Shown piece by piece: positions 24,901 to 39,900 of a stretch of DNA of 64,000 bases. How positions within the stretch are numbered: position 1 is the stretch's first letter; each line of letters opens with the position of its first letter. Under the pieces are notes generated by a model. It ran no database searches. It was not told where the DNA came from and saw only the letters and a list, made by a program, of their open reading frames with translations. Origin of the DNA: Tridacna crocea (Eukaryota; Mollusca; Bivalvia; Cardiida; Cardiidae); the NCBI GenBank assembly GCA_943736015.1, contig OX031065.1:27232427-27296426 (forward strand), in the 5' to 3' direction. A program made the translations under genes and the position numbers.

Positions 24901-27900
24901 ATTGATGAAAATGCCCGACTCACTTACACACTGAAGGAGAGTGACAGGACCTATTTCTCCATTGAAACAATGCCACCCAATGCTGGTGTATTGACAGTTT
25001 TTCAGGTAAGGACAATAATCCATCTGCACTTTACCTGCTGAGAATATAAATGGCTGAGAAATGGTTAAAATATATTAAACAGAATGAACGGAGAAAACAG
25101 TGAAAACTGTAAAGCTTATTTCTTTCATTGCATTTAAAATGAAAAAGGTGGTAACTTTTATCACATGACAAAATCTTTTTTCCTATTGAAAATGTTCGGA
25201 AACATCAATTGAAAAGTGGCTCAAATAATGAAATTTGCCTTTGAATGACTAGAAAACAATTCGGGAAAAGGAGAAAATGCTGATTACCAGCATTTTCTCC
25301 TTTTCCCACAATGTTTTTAAAAGGCTTCTTTCTCTGGGTTGTTAAAACTCGGGGTTGTGTGGTAAAGGGTTAAACTTTATCAAACAATAAAATATGGGAC
25401 TCAACCAAATGAAGATCATTGGCAGACGAAAAATTACTGAACTGATGGCTTTCTTCTAAGGTAGAAAACATCTAGAAATGGACTGCTCATAATGACTGAT
25501 GTCTCAACTTCTGAGAACACTCTCTGAAAAGTTTACAAAGGATTGTTTAAACATTTTCAATATCAGTCAAGGTATAGTTGATAAAGTCAATATCTAAGGC
25601 ACCAAAAACATTTTATGTTTTCATAGAAAAAGCACTAAATTTGGTTGCAATTGTTATATGTTTTTCTCAAAGGTGGTTGACTACGAGAAGCACAAGTTCT
25701 TCAACCTGACAGTGTTTGTCCAGGACAACAACCCGGACCATAGAGATGTGGCATACATTGAAGTAACTGTCGAGGACTACAATGACAATGCACCTCAGTT
25801 TTATCCGCAAGTGAAGACAATACGGCACTTAGAAAATATTCCAGAAGGGACCAGTCTATGGAATTGTTCAGCGGCTGATGCGGATTATGGAATTAACGCA
25901 GAATTTGAGTAAGTTTACTTTCTGGACAAAAAAAAAAAATTTTGCCAGTGAATATTGAAACTATTGACACATATAATCTGGCTGAAATGATAGTGTTTGT
26001 CTTTGGAAGGGTAGATAACAATTTGGAAAAGGATAAATGCTGGTTACGAAGTACTTGTCTTCCCTGAGGCTGTTAACCCTTAGGCTGCTAAGCGTGACTT
26101 ACTGACCTTTTGCGGACAGTGTAGATCAAGATGAGACTGCACAGAATGTGCAGTCTGATCTTGGATCTACACTGTCCAATAAGGAGACATTATTAAAGAA
26201 AACCATATATTTGAAATAGCAATACATGTATTTGCATTTTTGTAATCGAATTGAAAATTCCATTTTAGTTATTTAGCAGGATAAGAGTTAAAACCTCGTA
26301 ATATTTGGTAAACGGTTTTAGATGATATAATTCCTTCTTCGTGGTTCTGGAAGAGTGTTCTTTTGAATTTGTCATTTTACTGCTCAGGCAAATTTATATC
26401 AACTGTAACCCAATGAAAATGAAGTAAATGGAAAATATTTGAAGGCAAGGAAGTATTTTTTAATGGTAAAACATAATGGAAAAAAAGTAAGAGCAAACAA
26501 TGGATCCTTTTTCCCACAAAAGTTTCGAAAGCAGTCAACCCAAGGTGCATAAAAATTTTGTATTTTTACAGAAGAAAGCAATGTCTGAAACAGAATGTGT
26601 AGCCAACAACTTCAAATCATTGAATTACTTCTTCATTAATTTATGGGTGAGTTAAGATGGACAAAGCTTACAGACATTAGCATATATGTGGAAGCATGAT
26701 ATCTTGTAATTATAAATCTGTAAAATCCAATTTGTCTGAAAAAAAAAGAAACCAAAACAACTGAATCACATGGCAGAATAGTCCATGAATGTGAAAAAAA
26801 AATTAAAAATGGCAAAAAGTTTCAATCCCCATCAGCTTACCTGGGTCAATATTTTTTTGCTTATGTCAACCCTTTATCATACAAACAGTCCCTAGTTTTT
26901 ACAACCCTGATATAGAAGCCTTTTAAAAACATTGTTGGAAAAGGAGAAAATGCTGGTAACCAGCATTTTCTCCTTTTCCCACAATGTTTTCTGCCCTTCT
27001 GTTAACAAATGTCAATTTTTGAGGTATGTTTATTTTGTCGTCTGCAAATACTTTCAATTTAGACCAGACTAAATTCTATTGTTCAGTAAAGAGTTAAAAT
27101 GCCTTTCACAGAGCGTGGTACAATTATTTATTGACTCTGTAATAACATGTATCTTTTACCATTTTTATAGGTACTTCATCGATCGCAAAACAGATGAAGG
27201 TCGCAGATTTACTGTAAACTCTAACTGTGAAGTGAAGGTCAGACGAGGTCTAGATGGGGAGACTTTAGATAGAGAGGCTCTTGAAGGGCTGCCTGAAGAA
27301 AGATACGAAGTTAGGATTCTTGCTGTTGACAAAGGTTTGTTTAGCTTGATAGTATAATATGTATATGAAGTTCTTTGACCCTTCAAAAGCCTTTCTGGTA
27401 ACCAGCATTTTCTCTTTTTTTCACAATTTTTTCTACCCCTCCTAAAACAAGTTTCAATTTTTTAGTTACATGTATTTTGCCATGCCATAAATGATAATAA
27501 AAAGAAAAAAAATCAGATGTTTCAATGACTGGTAGCCTGTTACATGACAATCCAGAGTTTTAACGGCCCTGACAAAGAAAGCCGTTTTAAATATAATGTG
27601 AAAAGCAGAGAAATGCTGGTATTTAGTATTTTTTGCTTGTCTCACAGTGTTTTCAGCCCCTTAACCCATTACCACACAATCCCTACTTTTGACGCCCCTG
27701 AGAAAGAAGCCTTTAGAAAACATTGTGGGAAAAGGAGAAAATGCTGGTAACCAGCATTTTCTCCTTTTCCCACAATGTTTTCTACCCTTCACAAAACAAA
27801 TTTCAAATTTTCAGTCACTTTTATTTTGTCATCTGCAAATGCTTTCAATTTGGACCAGTCTAAAATATTATCGTTTGGTAATTGGTAAATAGAAAGTCTC

Positions 27901-30900
27901 AACATTTATCCATGTGTAGTTTGTCAGTTTGGAAAAGTAAAAAGACATGCCTGTAGTGTATTACATAGTTGAAGGCATGGTTGTGTGTCTTGTTTGGAAG
28001 CCGTGGCATACCAACAGGAAAAAAATAATGAGTCGAATCGTACATTTTATTGTATTTTGTCACATTCTGTTTTGCTTCAGTTTTGATTATTTATGATTTT
28101 TAATAGGCTACCCAAGACAAACTGGTACAGCAACCTTACGGATATTAGTCGACGATGTCAACGACAATGCACCAGAGTTTGTTTTGTCTCACCCTGCCAT
28201 GGTGATGGAGTTGTTACCCCCACCCCAGTTTGTGATCACATTTAAGGCGAGGGATAGGGATACCCCTAAATATGGAGCCCCATTTATGTTCTCTCTGCCG
28301 CCGTGTGAGGAGAACCCAACTTGCCATGATGGAACTTTGGATTTTACCATGGACTTTGATCCAAGTAAGTGTTTCAGTTGCATTATCAGTCTTATTTCCT
28401 ATTACATTTAACTCATTACCAAACGAAAATATTTTTGGCTTGTCCAGATTGAAAGTGTTTGCAGATGACAAAATAAAAGTGGCTGAAAATTTGATTTTTT
28501 TTTTATGAAGGGTAGAAAACATAGTGGGAAAAGGAGAAAATGCTGATTTCCAGCATTTTCTCCTTTTCCCACTATGTTTTCTAAAGGCTTCTTTCTCGGT
28601 CATCAAAAGTAGGGATTGTGGTAAAGGGATAACCACTGGGCTGCTAAGCAGGACTTGGAATCTTTCGTGGAGAGTATCGATCAAGATCAGACTGCACAGA
28701 AATTGCTGTCTGATCTTTGAATTATCTTGTCTAATAAGGAGATATTTTAGTTAGGAAAAAAAAATCCTTTTATATAGTAGAATTGGATATTATACTATCG
28801 CCTTGACAGTTTCATTTAAGTCTTTATCAGACAACAAAATTTTAGACTTGTCCAAATTGAAGACACTTGCATAGGACAAAATAAACATGACTCAAAACTT
28901 GAGTTTTGTTTCCAGCAGGATGGAAACATTGTTGGAAAAGGAGAAAATGGTGATTACCAGCATTTTCTCTTTTTCCCACAATGTTTTCTAAGGATTTCTT
29001 CGTCGGGGTCATCAAAAGGTTGGGATTGTGTGGTAAAGGGTTAACTTAGTTAAAATGTAAAGGGTTAGAATTCATTTTTCTTATTACCTGGTTAGCCCTT
29101 GTAGTATACAGGACATATTATCATATTCTCCATATTACTAGCTGATTTAAAAACCATAAACTATTCTTTTAGATGGAGATCGAGGCAATGGAACAGGGAC
29201 AGTGACAGCAATGAAGACCTTCTATAGGGATGAGCAAAAATTCTACTACCTACCCGTCATTATGTCTGATATGCGTGACAAAAACAGCCTCGAGAGTAAA
29301 ACGGGAACCAGCACACTGACTATCGAGATTGGAGATGAAAACAATCATCCACATAGTGACGGACATAAAGATATATTTGTGTATAAATACGATTTTAAAG
29401 GTGAGTCATTGCCAAGTTTGATGCAGTCTTTCACCCAGTCAATCTAAATAGAACTTTGACACCAGGGTGTTTAACTTTTATCAAGTGACAAGATGTTTGG
29501 CATGTGCATATTCAAAGCTTATGCAGACGACAAGTCAAAAGAATATGGTTCAAATGATGAAATTTAATAGTATGTATAAAAGGATAATTGTAAGATAAAC
29601 AGAAAAGGCTGGTTACCAGTGTTTTCTCCTTTTCCCAAACTATTTTCATGAGGCCTTTTCCCTAGGGTTGTTAAAGCTACGTATTATGTCAAAGGGTTAA
29701 ATTATTCAGAGCTCCAGGTAAGATGGAGTGATGGTACCCTAAATCCATTATTTCTCTTCCAAACCCTATGTTGTGGGCACTCATTACAATTTTGGTGATG
29801 AGACAATTCTAATTAGTACTCATATCATAGGGTTTAGTGGAGAACAATTAATATTTTCAATTTTTAAATCACTATTACTCCCTTTGGAGCTCTGAAATTA
29901 TTGCTGGACAGGACTTTTGGTCATCATGATGAAAAAGACTGATTCATCAACATAATTTCTACAATAATACCAGAGCTCCAGATAAGAGGTAGTGGTAGTA
30001 TTCTAAAGTTATTATTTCTCTTCCAAACCCTATGTTGTGCACACTCGTTAGAAATGTCTCGGTGAGACGATTCCAATGACCCATAATATAGGGTTTGATG
30101 TAGAATAATCTATATTTTCAATTGTGAAATTAATTCACTACCTTTAACTGGAGCTTTGATAATACTGTTTGTAGACATTGTTTCTCATCTTCAAGCAAAT
30201 CACTCTTGAAATTATGATGAAAGGAGAATTAAGTTGCAACAAGCATTTTTATACTTAATCATTGTTACCACTGTTTTGTGAAATGCATCATGTTTCAAGT
30301 TAATTATCTCTTATTGACAAGACTGATTTCAAAGCCATCTCTGAAGGTTAAGTGATTAGACTTTCCTTTGAAAGGGTAGAAAAGAGGGTGGGTAAAGAAG
30401 AAAATTGCTTTTACAAGCATTTTCTCTTTCACCCACCATGTTTTCAAAAGTCATTTTCAGCAAGGTTGTTGAACACAAGACTGTTTTTTGAATGGTTAAC
30501 TCTGTTACCACTGAATAAACAAGTTGCATTTTCCCAAAAGGCTACAAATACATTTTCTCTTCAAGATCAAGAGACACTTCAGCCATAATCTGAAATGTGC
30601 TCAGTGGACAGTGCAGACCAAGATCAGACTGCAAGTTCTTTGCAGTCTGATCTTGATCTACAGTGTTGTAGTGTTGTCCATAGTATGGAAAGAGCTAAAA
30701 ACTCCCTGGTTTTCACGACCCTGTGAGGGAAGCCTTTTAAAAACATTGTTGGAAAAGGAGAAAATGCTGGTAACCAGCATTTTCTCCTTTTCCCACAGTG
30801 TTTTCTAACTTTCTGAAAACAAGCTTCAATATTTGAGTCACATTAATTTTTTCGTCTGTAAATGCCTTCAATTTGGACAAGCCTAAAATTTTGTCGTTTG

Positions 30901-33900
30901 GTAAAGACTTAAAAGATAGTATTACCTTCATCCAAGCAGATGCATTTTGTATGATAAAATAACAAAATTGCATTTGGTCTATCCTATTTTCACCTAGGAG
31001 TGACAGATGAACTTGCAATAGGTAATGTGTATGCTGCTGACTTGGATGACTGGGATGTTGTGGATAAATACTATTATTTTCATGGCCCAACCAGCATGGA
31101 AAAGTACTTCAGGTATTTTGTGATATTTTTCTTGTTTCTGTTCAGTAGTTTCTGAGGCCTCACTCTTTTCCTGGTCTGTATTCACCAACCATTCTGAAGA
31201 ACATACTTTTTCAAGATTTACTACAACTAAATGTATTACAACTACTGATTGGCTAAGCCAAATGATTTAGCTAATCAGAAGTTGTGTTGCTGTATAGGTG
31301 GGAATTTTTTCGAAGTGGAAAAAGAAATTCTCAAACTTTCCTGTTGGCGTGTTTCAGCACAAGTATGCCAACAAATAAGCAGTGTCTTGAATTTGCAAAC
31401 TTTTCCGTATGCAAAGTATCAGTCATTGGTAATTTGCAAATTTTCCAGCATACATGCATGTATGTATCCATATTATTACAGTACTTTCAAATTTAGAAAA
31501 TTCCTGAGAATGGGACTAAAAACTTTCTTAAGAAATTTTTTAAAACTATTCTCTTAACCCTTTTAAATCAATGGTAACTTTTGATAGAAGAGCGCACTAT
31601 TTACTTTTATGTCGGAAACTAACTGTGAAAAAGTTCATCTAGTATGGTGTCATTGCAAGCTGACATGAAGACACTAGAATTAATTCAAGCCAGTATGCAC
31701 CTTCATTGACAGAAATTGTTGCAAGATAATTCATTGTTTTTAAAGACTGCTATTAGAAGGTGCTGTTGAAGTATCCTAAAAAGATATATTATTATAATGG
31801 CTAAAAAATGGACCCTTTACCTTGATCCAAAATAGCCATGGTAGCACTCTTAACCCTTTACTCCATAGATACTCATTTCTATGCATTGCTTGTAGGAGCC
31901 TTTGACGATGTAATGTTTTTAGGCCATTCTTTGACATTTTCCTATTGTAGAATTGACCTGGAAAATGGAGAGATCTATATGAACAAGGACACGCCAGCTG
32001 GACTCCATGAATTTAGCGCCAAAGTTTGGGATTTCCGTCGTTTTACAACAATCAATGCAACAGGAACAGTAGCTGTGACTGTGGAAGAAATAACTGACCA
32101 AGCTGTATACAGCTCTGGATCTCTCAGATTTACTGGTAATAGACATTTTCCACATATTTCTCTTGTAGGGCAGAAAATGAGCCATGCACTGTGAAAAGAG
32201 GGCTTAATTCATTACCAAATGACAAAGTTTTAGGTTTGTCCAAATTGAAAGCAAAATGAAAGTGAGTACTGTGAGTGAAAATTTGAAATTTGTTTTGAGA
32301 AGGGTAGAAAACATTGTGGGAAAAGGAGGAAATGCTGGTTACCAGCATTTTCTCCTTTTCCCACAATGTTTTCTAAAGGCTTCTTTCTCAGGGTAACCAA
32401 AAGTATGGATTGTGTGGTAAAGAGTTAACACCCCTTGAAGGACAAATCCTATCATTTTGGCCATATGTAGTTTGTTGTCTGCAAATGTTTTCAAAAAAAG
32501 GATGAGTATGGCATTTTACAAATGATCAAACACAAGTAATTTGGATAGTATGCAAAATAGTGTAACAAACACATAAGACACTTATAGCATTTTTTTTTTT
32601 TTTTAACAAAAAGGCAACATTTCCTGACTGTGAAGGTTGACCTGAAACTTTTTGTTGTAAGTCAATTTTATGCATGTCAAAGGACCAGCCTACCTGTGGA
32701 TTCTGCTGATTGTTAGACACAAAGGATTTTTTCTAGAGCCATAATTAGGTGGTCGCTTGCATTGTATAGTGCATCACAGAGATCCGTTAACCCTTTACCA
32801 CACAATGACAACTTTTAACACCCCTGAGAAAGAAGCCTTTTGAAAACATTTTGAGAAAAGGAGAAAATGCTGGTAACCAGCATTTTCTCCTTTTCCCACA
32901 AAGTTTACTACCCTATCAAAGCAAAATTGCACCACTTGAGCCACTTCAAAATTGTCATCTTCAAACACTTTCAATTTGGATAGGTCTAAAATTTTGCTGT
33001 GTGGTAACGGGTTAAATTACCATTTTCCATAAATTGGCTCAAATGTAAAAGAAGAAAGAAAAATGGGAAAGAATGCTATTTGTTCATGGTTTAGGTCAGC
33101 CTCTATGTTATTTTTATTTCCTTTATCCTTTTCCATATAATTCTGAAACCCTGAGGTAGAGGGCTTTTGAAAGAGTTTGGGAATAAGTAGAAGATGCTGG
33201 TTGGAAGCATTTTCTCCTTTTTCCAACTTTATTTTCTACTTTTCCTGATATAAGTAATATCAATTTTGCCAGCTTTCATTTTTCGTTTATAAACAGCTTT
33301 CAGTTTGGAGAAGTGTAAAATTTGTTGTTTCAAATATGGATAATGGCAAAGTATATGTTGCTGGATCTTTGATCTTAATGAGTATCATATATCAAGAAAT
33401 GATGGAGAAATATTGCCTGTCAACCTATTTTTCCACATGCAGTGGTGGTCTTTTTTTTCCTTCACTTATCCTTTATTACCGGTATAAGAGTTGTTTTATT
33501 CATATTTTCTGTTAAATGATTACATGGAGTACACCTTTTAATTCATTACCTAATGATAAAATTTTAGATTGGTCCAAATCGAAAGCATTTGCAGACGACA
33601 AAATAAAAGTGAAATTTTGAAATTTGTTTTGTGAAGAGTAGAAAATATTATGGGAAAAGGAGAAAATGCTGGTTACCAGCATTTTCTCTTTTTCCTACAA
33701 TATTTTCTGAAAGCTTCTTTCTCACGGTTGTCAAAACTAGGGATTGTGTGGTAATAGGGTAACTCCAGACCAAACAAGAAAATTTTAGACGTCTAAATTC
33801 AAAGCAGTTGCAGACAACAAATATAAGATGGGAAAAAAAAGGCACAACTTTTCCTTGATAGAGCAGAAAACATTGTGGGAAAATGAGAAAATCCTGATTA

Positions 33901-36900
33901 CCAGCATTTTCTCCTTTTCTTGCAATGTTTTCAAAAGGCTTCTTTCTCAGGGTCTTTAAAAGTCAGGATTGTTTGGTCAAGATTTAAAACATTCCAAATG
34001 CCATTCAGTACTATACCAGTATCTTATCCATGATTCTATGATGTTATAGGAATGACTGCAGAAGAATTCATCACGCAACCCTCAACTGCAGAAAAAAGCG
34101 CATATGAAAAGTTTCAAGAACTTTTAGCAGAGAAATTGAATGTACCAAAGAATTATGTGGCAATATTTAGTGTGATGAATGGAAAAAACAGCGAGTATAC
34201 AGAAATAAGATATGCTGCCCATGGCTCTCCTTGGTACCCAGCAAGCAAACTGGACGGTATCATCACCCTGGACAAAGCTGAGGTAGGATTCTGAAACCAT
34301 TATATTATATTTATGTGTCTATTTTTAGAAATGTTATGGGTAAATGACATCATTTAAGCTGGGGGGGGGGGATTATTTCCCTGTCACAGTGAATAATTTC
34401 CTCCAACCAAAAATCTGGTTTATTGACTTGAGATCACTAGTTTTATAAGTGGCATTCATTGACAAAATTATCAGATGAAATATAATAATTTATTTTATCA
34501 GCTTGTGGTTAATATTTAGAGGTTATTACACGGCTGATGAGGGCCGGAGAGTGATATCGGCCCGCCACCTTGATATCTGCCCCGAGGGCTTTAGCCCGAG
34601 GGCAGATTTCGAGGTGGAGGGCCGATATCACTCTCCGGCCCTCATCAGCCGTGTAATAACCTCGTTATTACATTCATTGATCAATTGCACGATTATTTTA
34701 GTTTTCTGGCATGTTTAAATACTAAAAACGAAAATATCTTGTCTCCATTCGACACATTTTTTTTTCCGCGGGTAAACGTCACGTTCATGACGTCATTCAT
34801 CATCACTATCGTAGAGCTGCGTATTTGCAGTATAGGACGTTTAAATAAACAGTTCTTCATGTTTGTTTATTGTTAAAAAGATGTTGCCATTATTGTTTCT
34901 CTATGTAAATATTCAATTTAGTGTGATAGGGATCAAAATATATAAACAGGATAAATAGAAAAGATGGTTGGTGCTTCGAATTATGAAACTTAATCAAGCT
35001 CGGTTCATCCGGCTCAATAGACAAAAATCGTAAAACTACTAGCCTATAGACACTACACATTGCCTGATAAGTTTCCAATCGAAGACTACAACAATCTATT
35101 CTCTATTTATCACGTCTTTGTTGGTTAAACGATTCAACGTTGCCTGTAGTTTTGAAGATTTGTCCGCTAGCGATTGACTGACCAATTCCGCCATTTTTTT
35201 TCAAAATGGATGTTTTGAGAACGTTCGTTTGCAAGCGAGTGTTCTGTTGCTATAGATATAGAACAAATATCTTATCAACGGGCAGGATATCAGATATCAG
35301 CCCGTTGCCCCGTCATATCTGCCCTCGCGTGACACTGATATTACACCATTTTCGGTGGAAAATGTTACTATTATTAGTAACAGAATGTAATAAGGGGAAA
35401 TATTTGCCTCAAAAGGGAAAGGTCCGCGAAAATAACTTGTGCCTTATGGCACTCGTTATTTTCGCATACCTTTCCCTTTTTCGGCAAATATTTCCCCATA
35501 TTAACCACAAACTGATGAAATAAACTCTATTTATGGCATGTGTTACTTTTTATAAGAACCCCTGTATGTTTAGTATTGGATGGTTACCAAATTATCCATA
35601 CTTGTAATAACATTTTATGTATTTTGAAAGACTTCATCTGTGGGTGACAAAGCTAACTGCAATAAAAACTTTTTTTTACAGTTTGAAGCTGCTGCTGGCA
35701 TCTCGATCATCATGATCAAGGTGGACATGTGTCTACGAGAACTGTGTGAATCAGGAGGTTGTTCCAACACTCTGCAAGTTGGTGATCAGCCAAACTACGT
35801 CAACGCTAACGGCACTTCCTTTATTGGTGTAGCAACCAGTGTACAGGCAGAGTGTAAATGTATGGCAAAGGATTTCAGTTCTATGCCAGAGTGTACACCT
35901 ACCTATTGTTATAATGGAGGACAATGTATCAAGGATGAATGGGGAGATGTAAGGTTAGTATACAGGTTTGACTCACTACCCCCATATAGTATTGATTCTT
36001 TCTATACTACTGATAACATTGAAAACCTCTGTGGACTATGTAGATCAAGATGACTGCACAGATTGTGCAGACTTGATCTGTGCTGTCCTCAGCTTTATTC
36101 TAAATTATCAGTGAACTGTCTCTTGATCTTGCTCTAGAACTGTATTTGTAGCCTCTGAAAAAATGCCATTTATATGTATATTCAGTGCAATGCGAAAGAA
36201 CCATGACTCTACCTTGTGCTGTCTGAATTATTTCCCTTTGATCATCATTTTTACAGCATTTTCTGTTTGTCTGGAATATAACTTTGTCATCTCTAGTCTG
36301 AACATCTTCAAATTTAGTATGCATGATTGCTGAAGAATTACGGAGTGCAGTGCATAAGAACCATAACTCTTACTAGCACAAAATTTTAATTAATCCCCCT
36401 TTGATATTTGTTGTTACGGCATTTCTTGCTTGTCCCGAGCATAACTTTATCATCTTAAAGTATAATGGACTTGTAAATGGTATGCTTATTTGTTGCAATA
36501 TTTGGAAGTGCAATACGCATGAATTGTAATTCTACCTTGTGCTGTATTTGAATTATTTCCCTTTGATCATCATTTTTACAGCATTTAGTATTTCTACGGA
36601 ATATAACTTTGTCATCTCAAGTCAGAAAAACATCAAACTTGGTATGCATGTTTAACTGGCAGTGGGATGGGGGTATCATGTGACACTTTGCTGCCTTTTC
36701 AGAATCAGTTGGGCTTAGATTATGTCTTATGTCATCATCAAACAAGCCCAAATTATAAAGACCCTGAAAGTGTTCTGAAAACATTAGGGAACAATTTTGT
36801 CCTTTTCTTACTATGTTTCCTGCCATTTTCAGGACAAGTTCCATTATCTTGGCTAGATCTGTTTTGTCTTAAGTAAATGCTTTGAATTTGGTACATTCTG

Positions 36901-39900
36901 ATTTTGTTAACTCTTACAGAACAACAAAATTTTGAACCAGTCCAATTTGAAAGCATTTGCAGATGACAAAATAAAAGTGACTGAAAATTTGAAATTGAAA
37001 TTTGTTTTGTGAAGGGTAGAAAACATTGTGGGAAAAGGAGAAAATGCTGGTTACCCGCATTTTCTCCTTTTCTCACAATGTTTTCCAAAGGCTTCTTTCT
37101 CAGGGGCATCAAAAGTAGGGATTGTGTGGTAATGGGTTAGGTGATCAGTGTTTTACAAATTGTATTTAGTCATCCTATCTATAATGTTCTTTACTTTCAG
37201 CAAACTTCTTTCCATCTTTTCTGAAGTTTTTTTGTCTGCAAAGGTATACAAAATACCAGATCCTTTGTAATTTTACTTACACTGTCCTTGTTTTTTTAGG
37301 TGTGTTGGCTGTCGACCTGGGTTTGATGGACCAAGATGTCAGATGACCAAGCATAGCTTTAACAATGGATATGCTCTGTTTGAGCCCTTCAGTCAATGTG
37401 AAGACAGCACAACTAGCATCGAGTTTGTGACAGCATTTGAAAATGGGCTCCTCTTTTACAATGGTCCAGTTACGGAACTTGGGCGAGATGATCCCACAGA
37501 CTACATAGCCCTGTCATTGGTGGATGGATACCCATTACTACAGTTAGATCATGGATCTGGAGCAGTGACCTTGACCTTAGACGGGCGAGACAAAACAGGT
37601 CAGAGATACCTTCAAAAGTTGAATGATGGGAGATGGCACCATATTGATGTTATAAGAAAAGGAAAGGTTGGTAGCTGGTCTGTCTTTAATTAATATTTGT
37701 CATACAAATTCCTTTTCTATTCAAGTTGACTTATAAGGGGAAGAGTGTTTGGATTAAACCTCAGCTGTACAGTGTGTGTGGTGTCCGTGGTCGAGAGCTA
37801 GAGCGTCGGCCTCATTACCTAAGGGTCCTGAGTTCGATACCCGGGAGCGGCTGTCAATTTTGGGATTTTTCATTAGCCCACACATTCGGTGCGAGTACTG
37901 GTGTAGTTCCTAGGAAGTAGAATCGAGAGAGATTAGTATAAGTTGTTAGAACTTGTTTCTCAATCGATGTAATATAAATATGTTTAAACTAAACTAAGCT
38001 GTACAGATATGGCCATGGAAAACAATGGGGGAAAAGTAGCAATTGCTTGTATCTCTTTGTAGAAGAAGTTAAATTTAGATCTATAAGAAATATTGCAATT
38101 AGCCTTAACCCTTTACCAGACCACAAAATGTTTGCCTTGTCCAAATTGAAAGCATTTGCATATGATAATTTCATTGTAGCACTCTTGGCGCAATTTCTCT
38201 TTCATAGGGTAGAAAGTATTGTAAGAAAAGGAGAAAATACTGATTACCAGCATTTTCTCCTTTTCCCAAAGTATTTTAAATAGGTTTCTTTCCCATGGTT
38301 GTCAAAAGTCAGCATTGTGCAGTAAAGGGTTAAGAAGACACTTGTGATACCTGAAGGAGACATATTTTCTTAAGTCTGATCTTGATCTTTAATCCTTTAC
38401 CAAACAATCCCTGGTTTTTACAACCCTAAGATAGAAGCCTTTTGAAAACAATATGGGAAAAAGAGAAAATGCTGGTAACTGGTATTTTCTTCTTTTCCCA
38501 CAATGTATTCTACCCTACCGGAAACAAATTTCAAATTTTGAGTTATGCTTATTTTTTTTTCCGCTAGTGCTTTTAATTTGGAAGTCTATAACTTGGTTGT
38601 TTGGTAAAGAGTTAAAACAATATTGATAGACTATCAATTGAAAGTAAAGAATGTGTTTCTTTACCCTCAAGAATTGAAATTTGTTTCCAGCAGACTAGAA
38701 AACATTGTGGGAAAAGGAGAACATGCTGACTACCTGCATTTTCTCCTTTTCTCACAATGTTTCAAATGTCCACTATCTCTTGGTTGTAGAAACCAGGGAT
38801 TGTTTGGTAAAGGCTTAACTCTACAACTTAACACACAATCCGGATTTAAACAACCTTGAGAAAGAAGCCTTTTGAAAACATTATGGGTAAAGGAGAAAAT
38901 GCTGGTAACCAGCATTTTCTCCTTTTCCCAAAATGTTTCTTACCCTTTCCAAAAAAAAAAATGTAATTTTTCTGTCACATTTAATTTGTTGTCTGCAAAT
39001 GCTTTCAATTTGGACTAGTCTAAAATTTCCTTGTGCGGTCAAGAGTTAAGTGTATCTCTTTGTTTGCAGGAGGTAACAATGGTTGTAGATCGATGTGACA
39101 TGCTGAATGTGGATTCCGTCACAGATACCATCTTAGATAGATCACCTTGTGAGGTGACTCAAAAAACCCCAGGAGAGAACTTTTTCTTGAATGTTAACAC
39201 ACTTCTGCAGCTGGGTGGTAGATACACTGAGCCTTCCTTGCCTCAGTCTGTAACTTCACATCGTTTTAAAGGATGTGTGAGAAATCTCATTCATAATGGA
39301 CAGGTAACATATTGCACAATTCTACCTGAACTCTTGCTTCACCCCATACCAGACGACCAAATTTCAGACTTGCCTTATTTGAAAGCAATTCTAGAAAACA
39401 AATGAAAGAGTGCCAAATGATTGGGTTTGTCCTAGAAAGAGTAGAAAACAATACAGAAAAAGAAAGAAATGCTGGTTATCAGGATTTTCTTTTTTTCACA
39501 CACAATGTTTTCATAAGCTTTCTTCCTTACAGATGTTTAAACTAAGGATTTGTATGGTAAAGGGTTAATTTAACCCATACCACACAATCCCTTTTGTTGA
39601 TGACCCTGAAAAAAAGACTTTTGAAAACATTGTGGGAAAAGGAGAAAATGCTGGTAACTAGTTCTCCTTTTTCCACAGTGTTCTCTACACTCCAGTAAGC
39701 AAATTTCAAACTTTCAGTCACTTTTATTTTGTTGTCTGCAAATGCTTTCGATTTTGGACAAACCTAAAATATTGTTGTTAGGTAATGAGTTAATCCTTTA
39801 CCAAAAAAATATTTCTGACAAGGATGTCTTTTGTATACATGGCAAATGAGGAAGATGTTGATGGCCAGCATTTTATCTCTTTTTTTAACATTTTCAACTT

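Noticed and set aside
31838..31950. Upstream extension of exon 19 to the frame start at 31838
   Set aside because: The stretch before 31951 contains a family B fragment, and the acceptor CCTATTGTAG joins exon 18 in phase.
34519..34663. A transcription terminator or replication origin hairpin
   Set aside because: The palindrome is at the border of an insertion and has counterparts in nearby repeat DNA. A transposable origin explains it better.
37763..38006. A tRNA gene at the head of this repeat
   Set aside because: The tRNA-like part is followed by a SINE body, and the whole is bounded by a 10-bp duplication.
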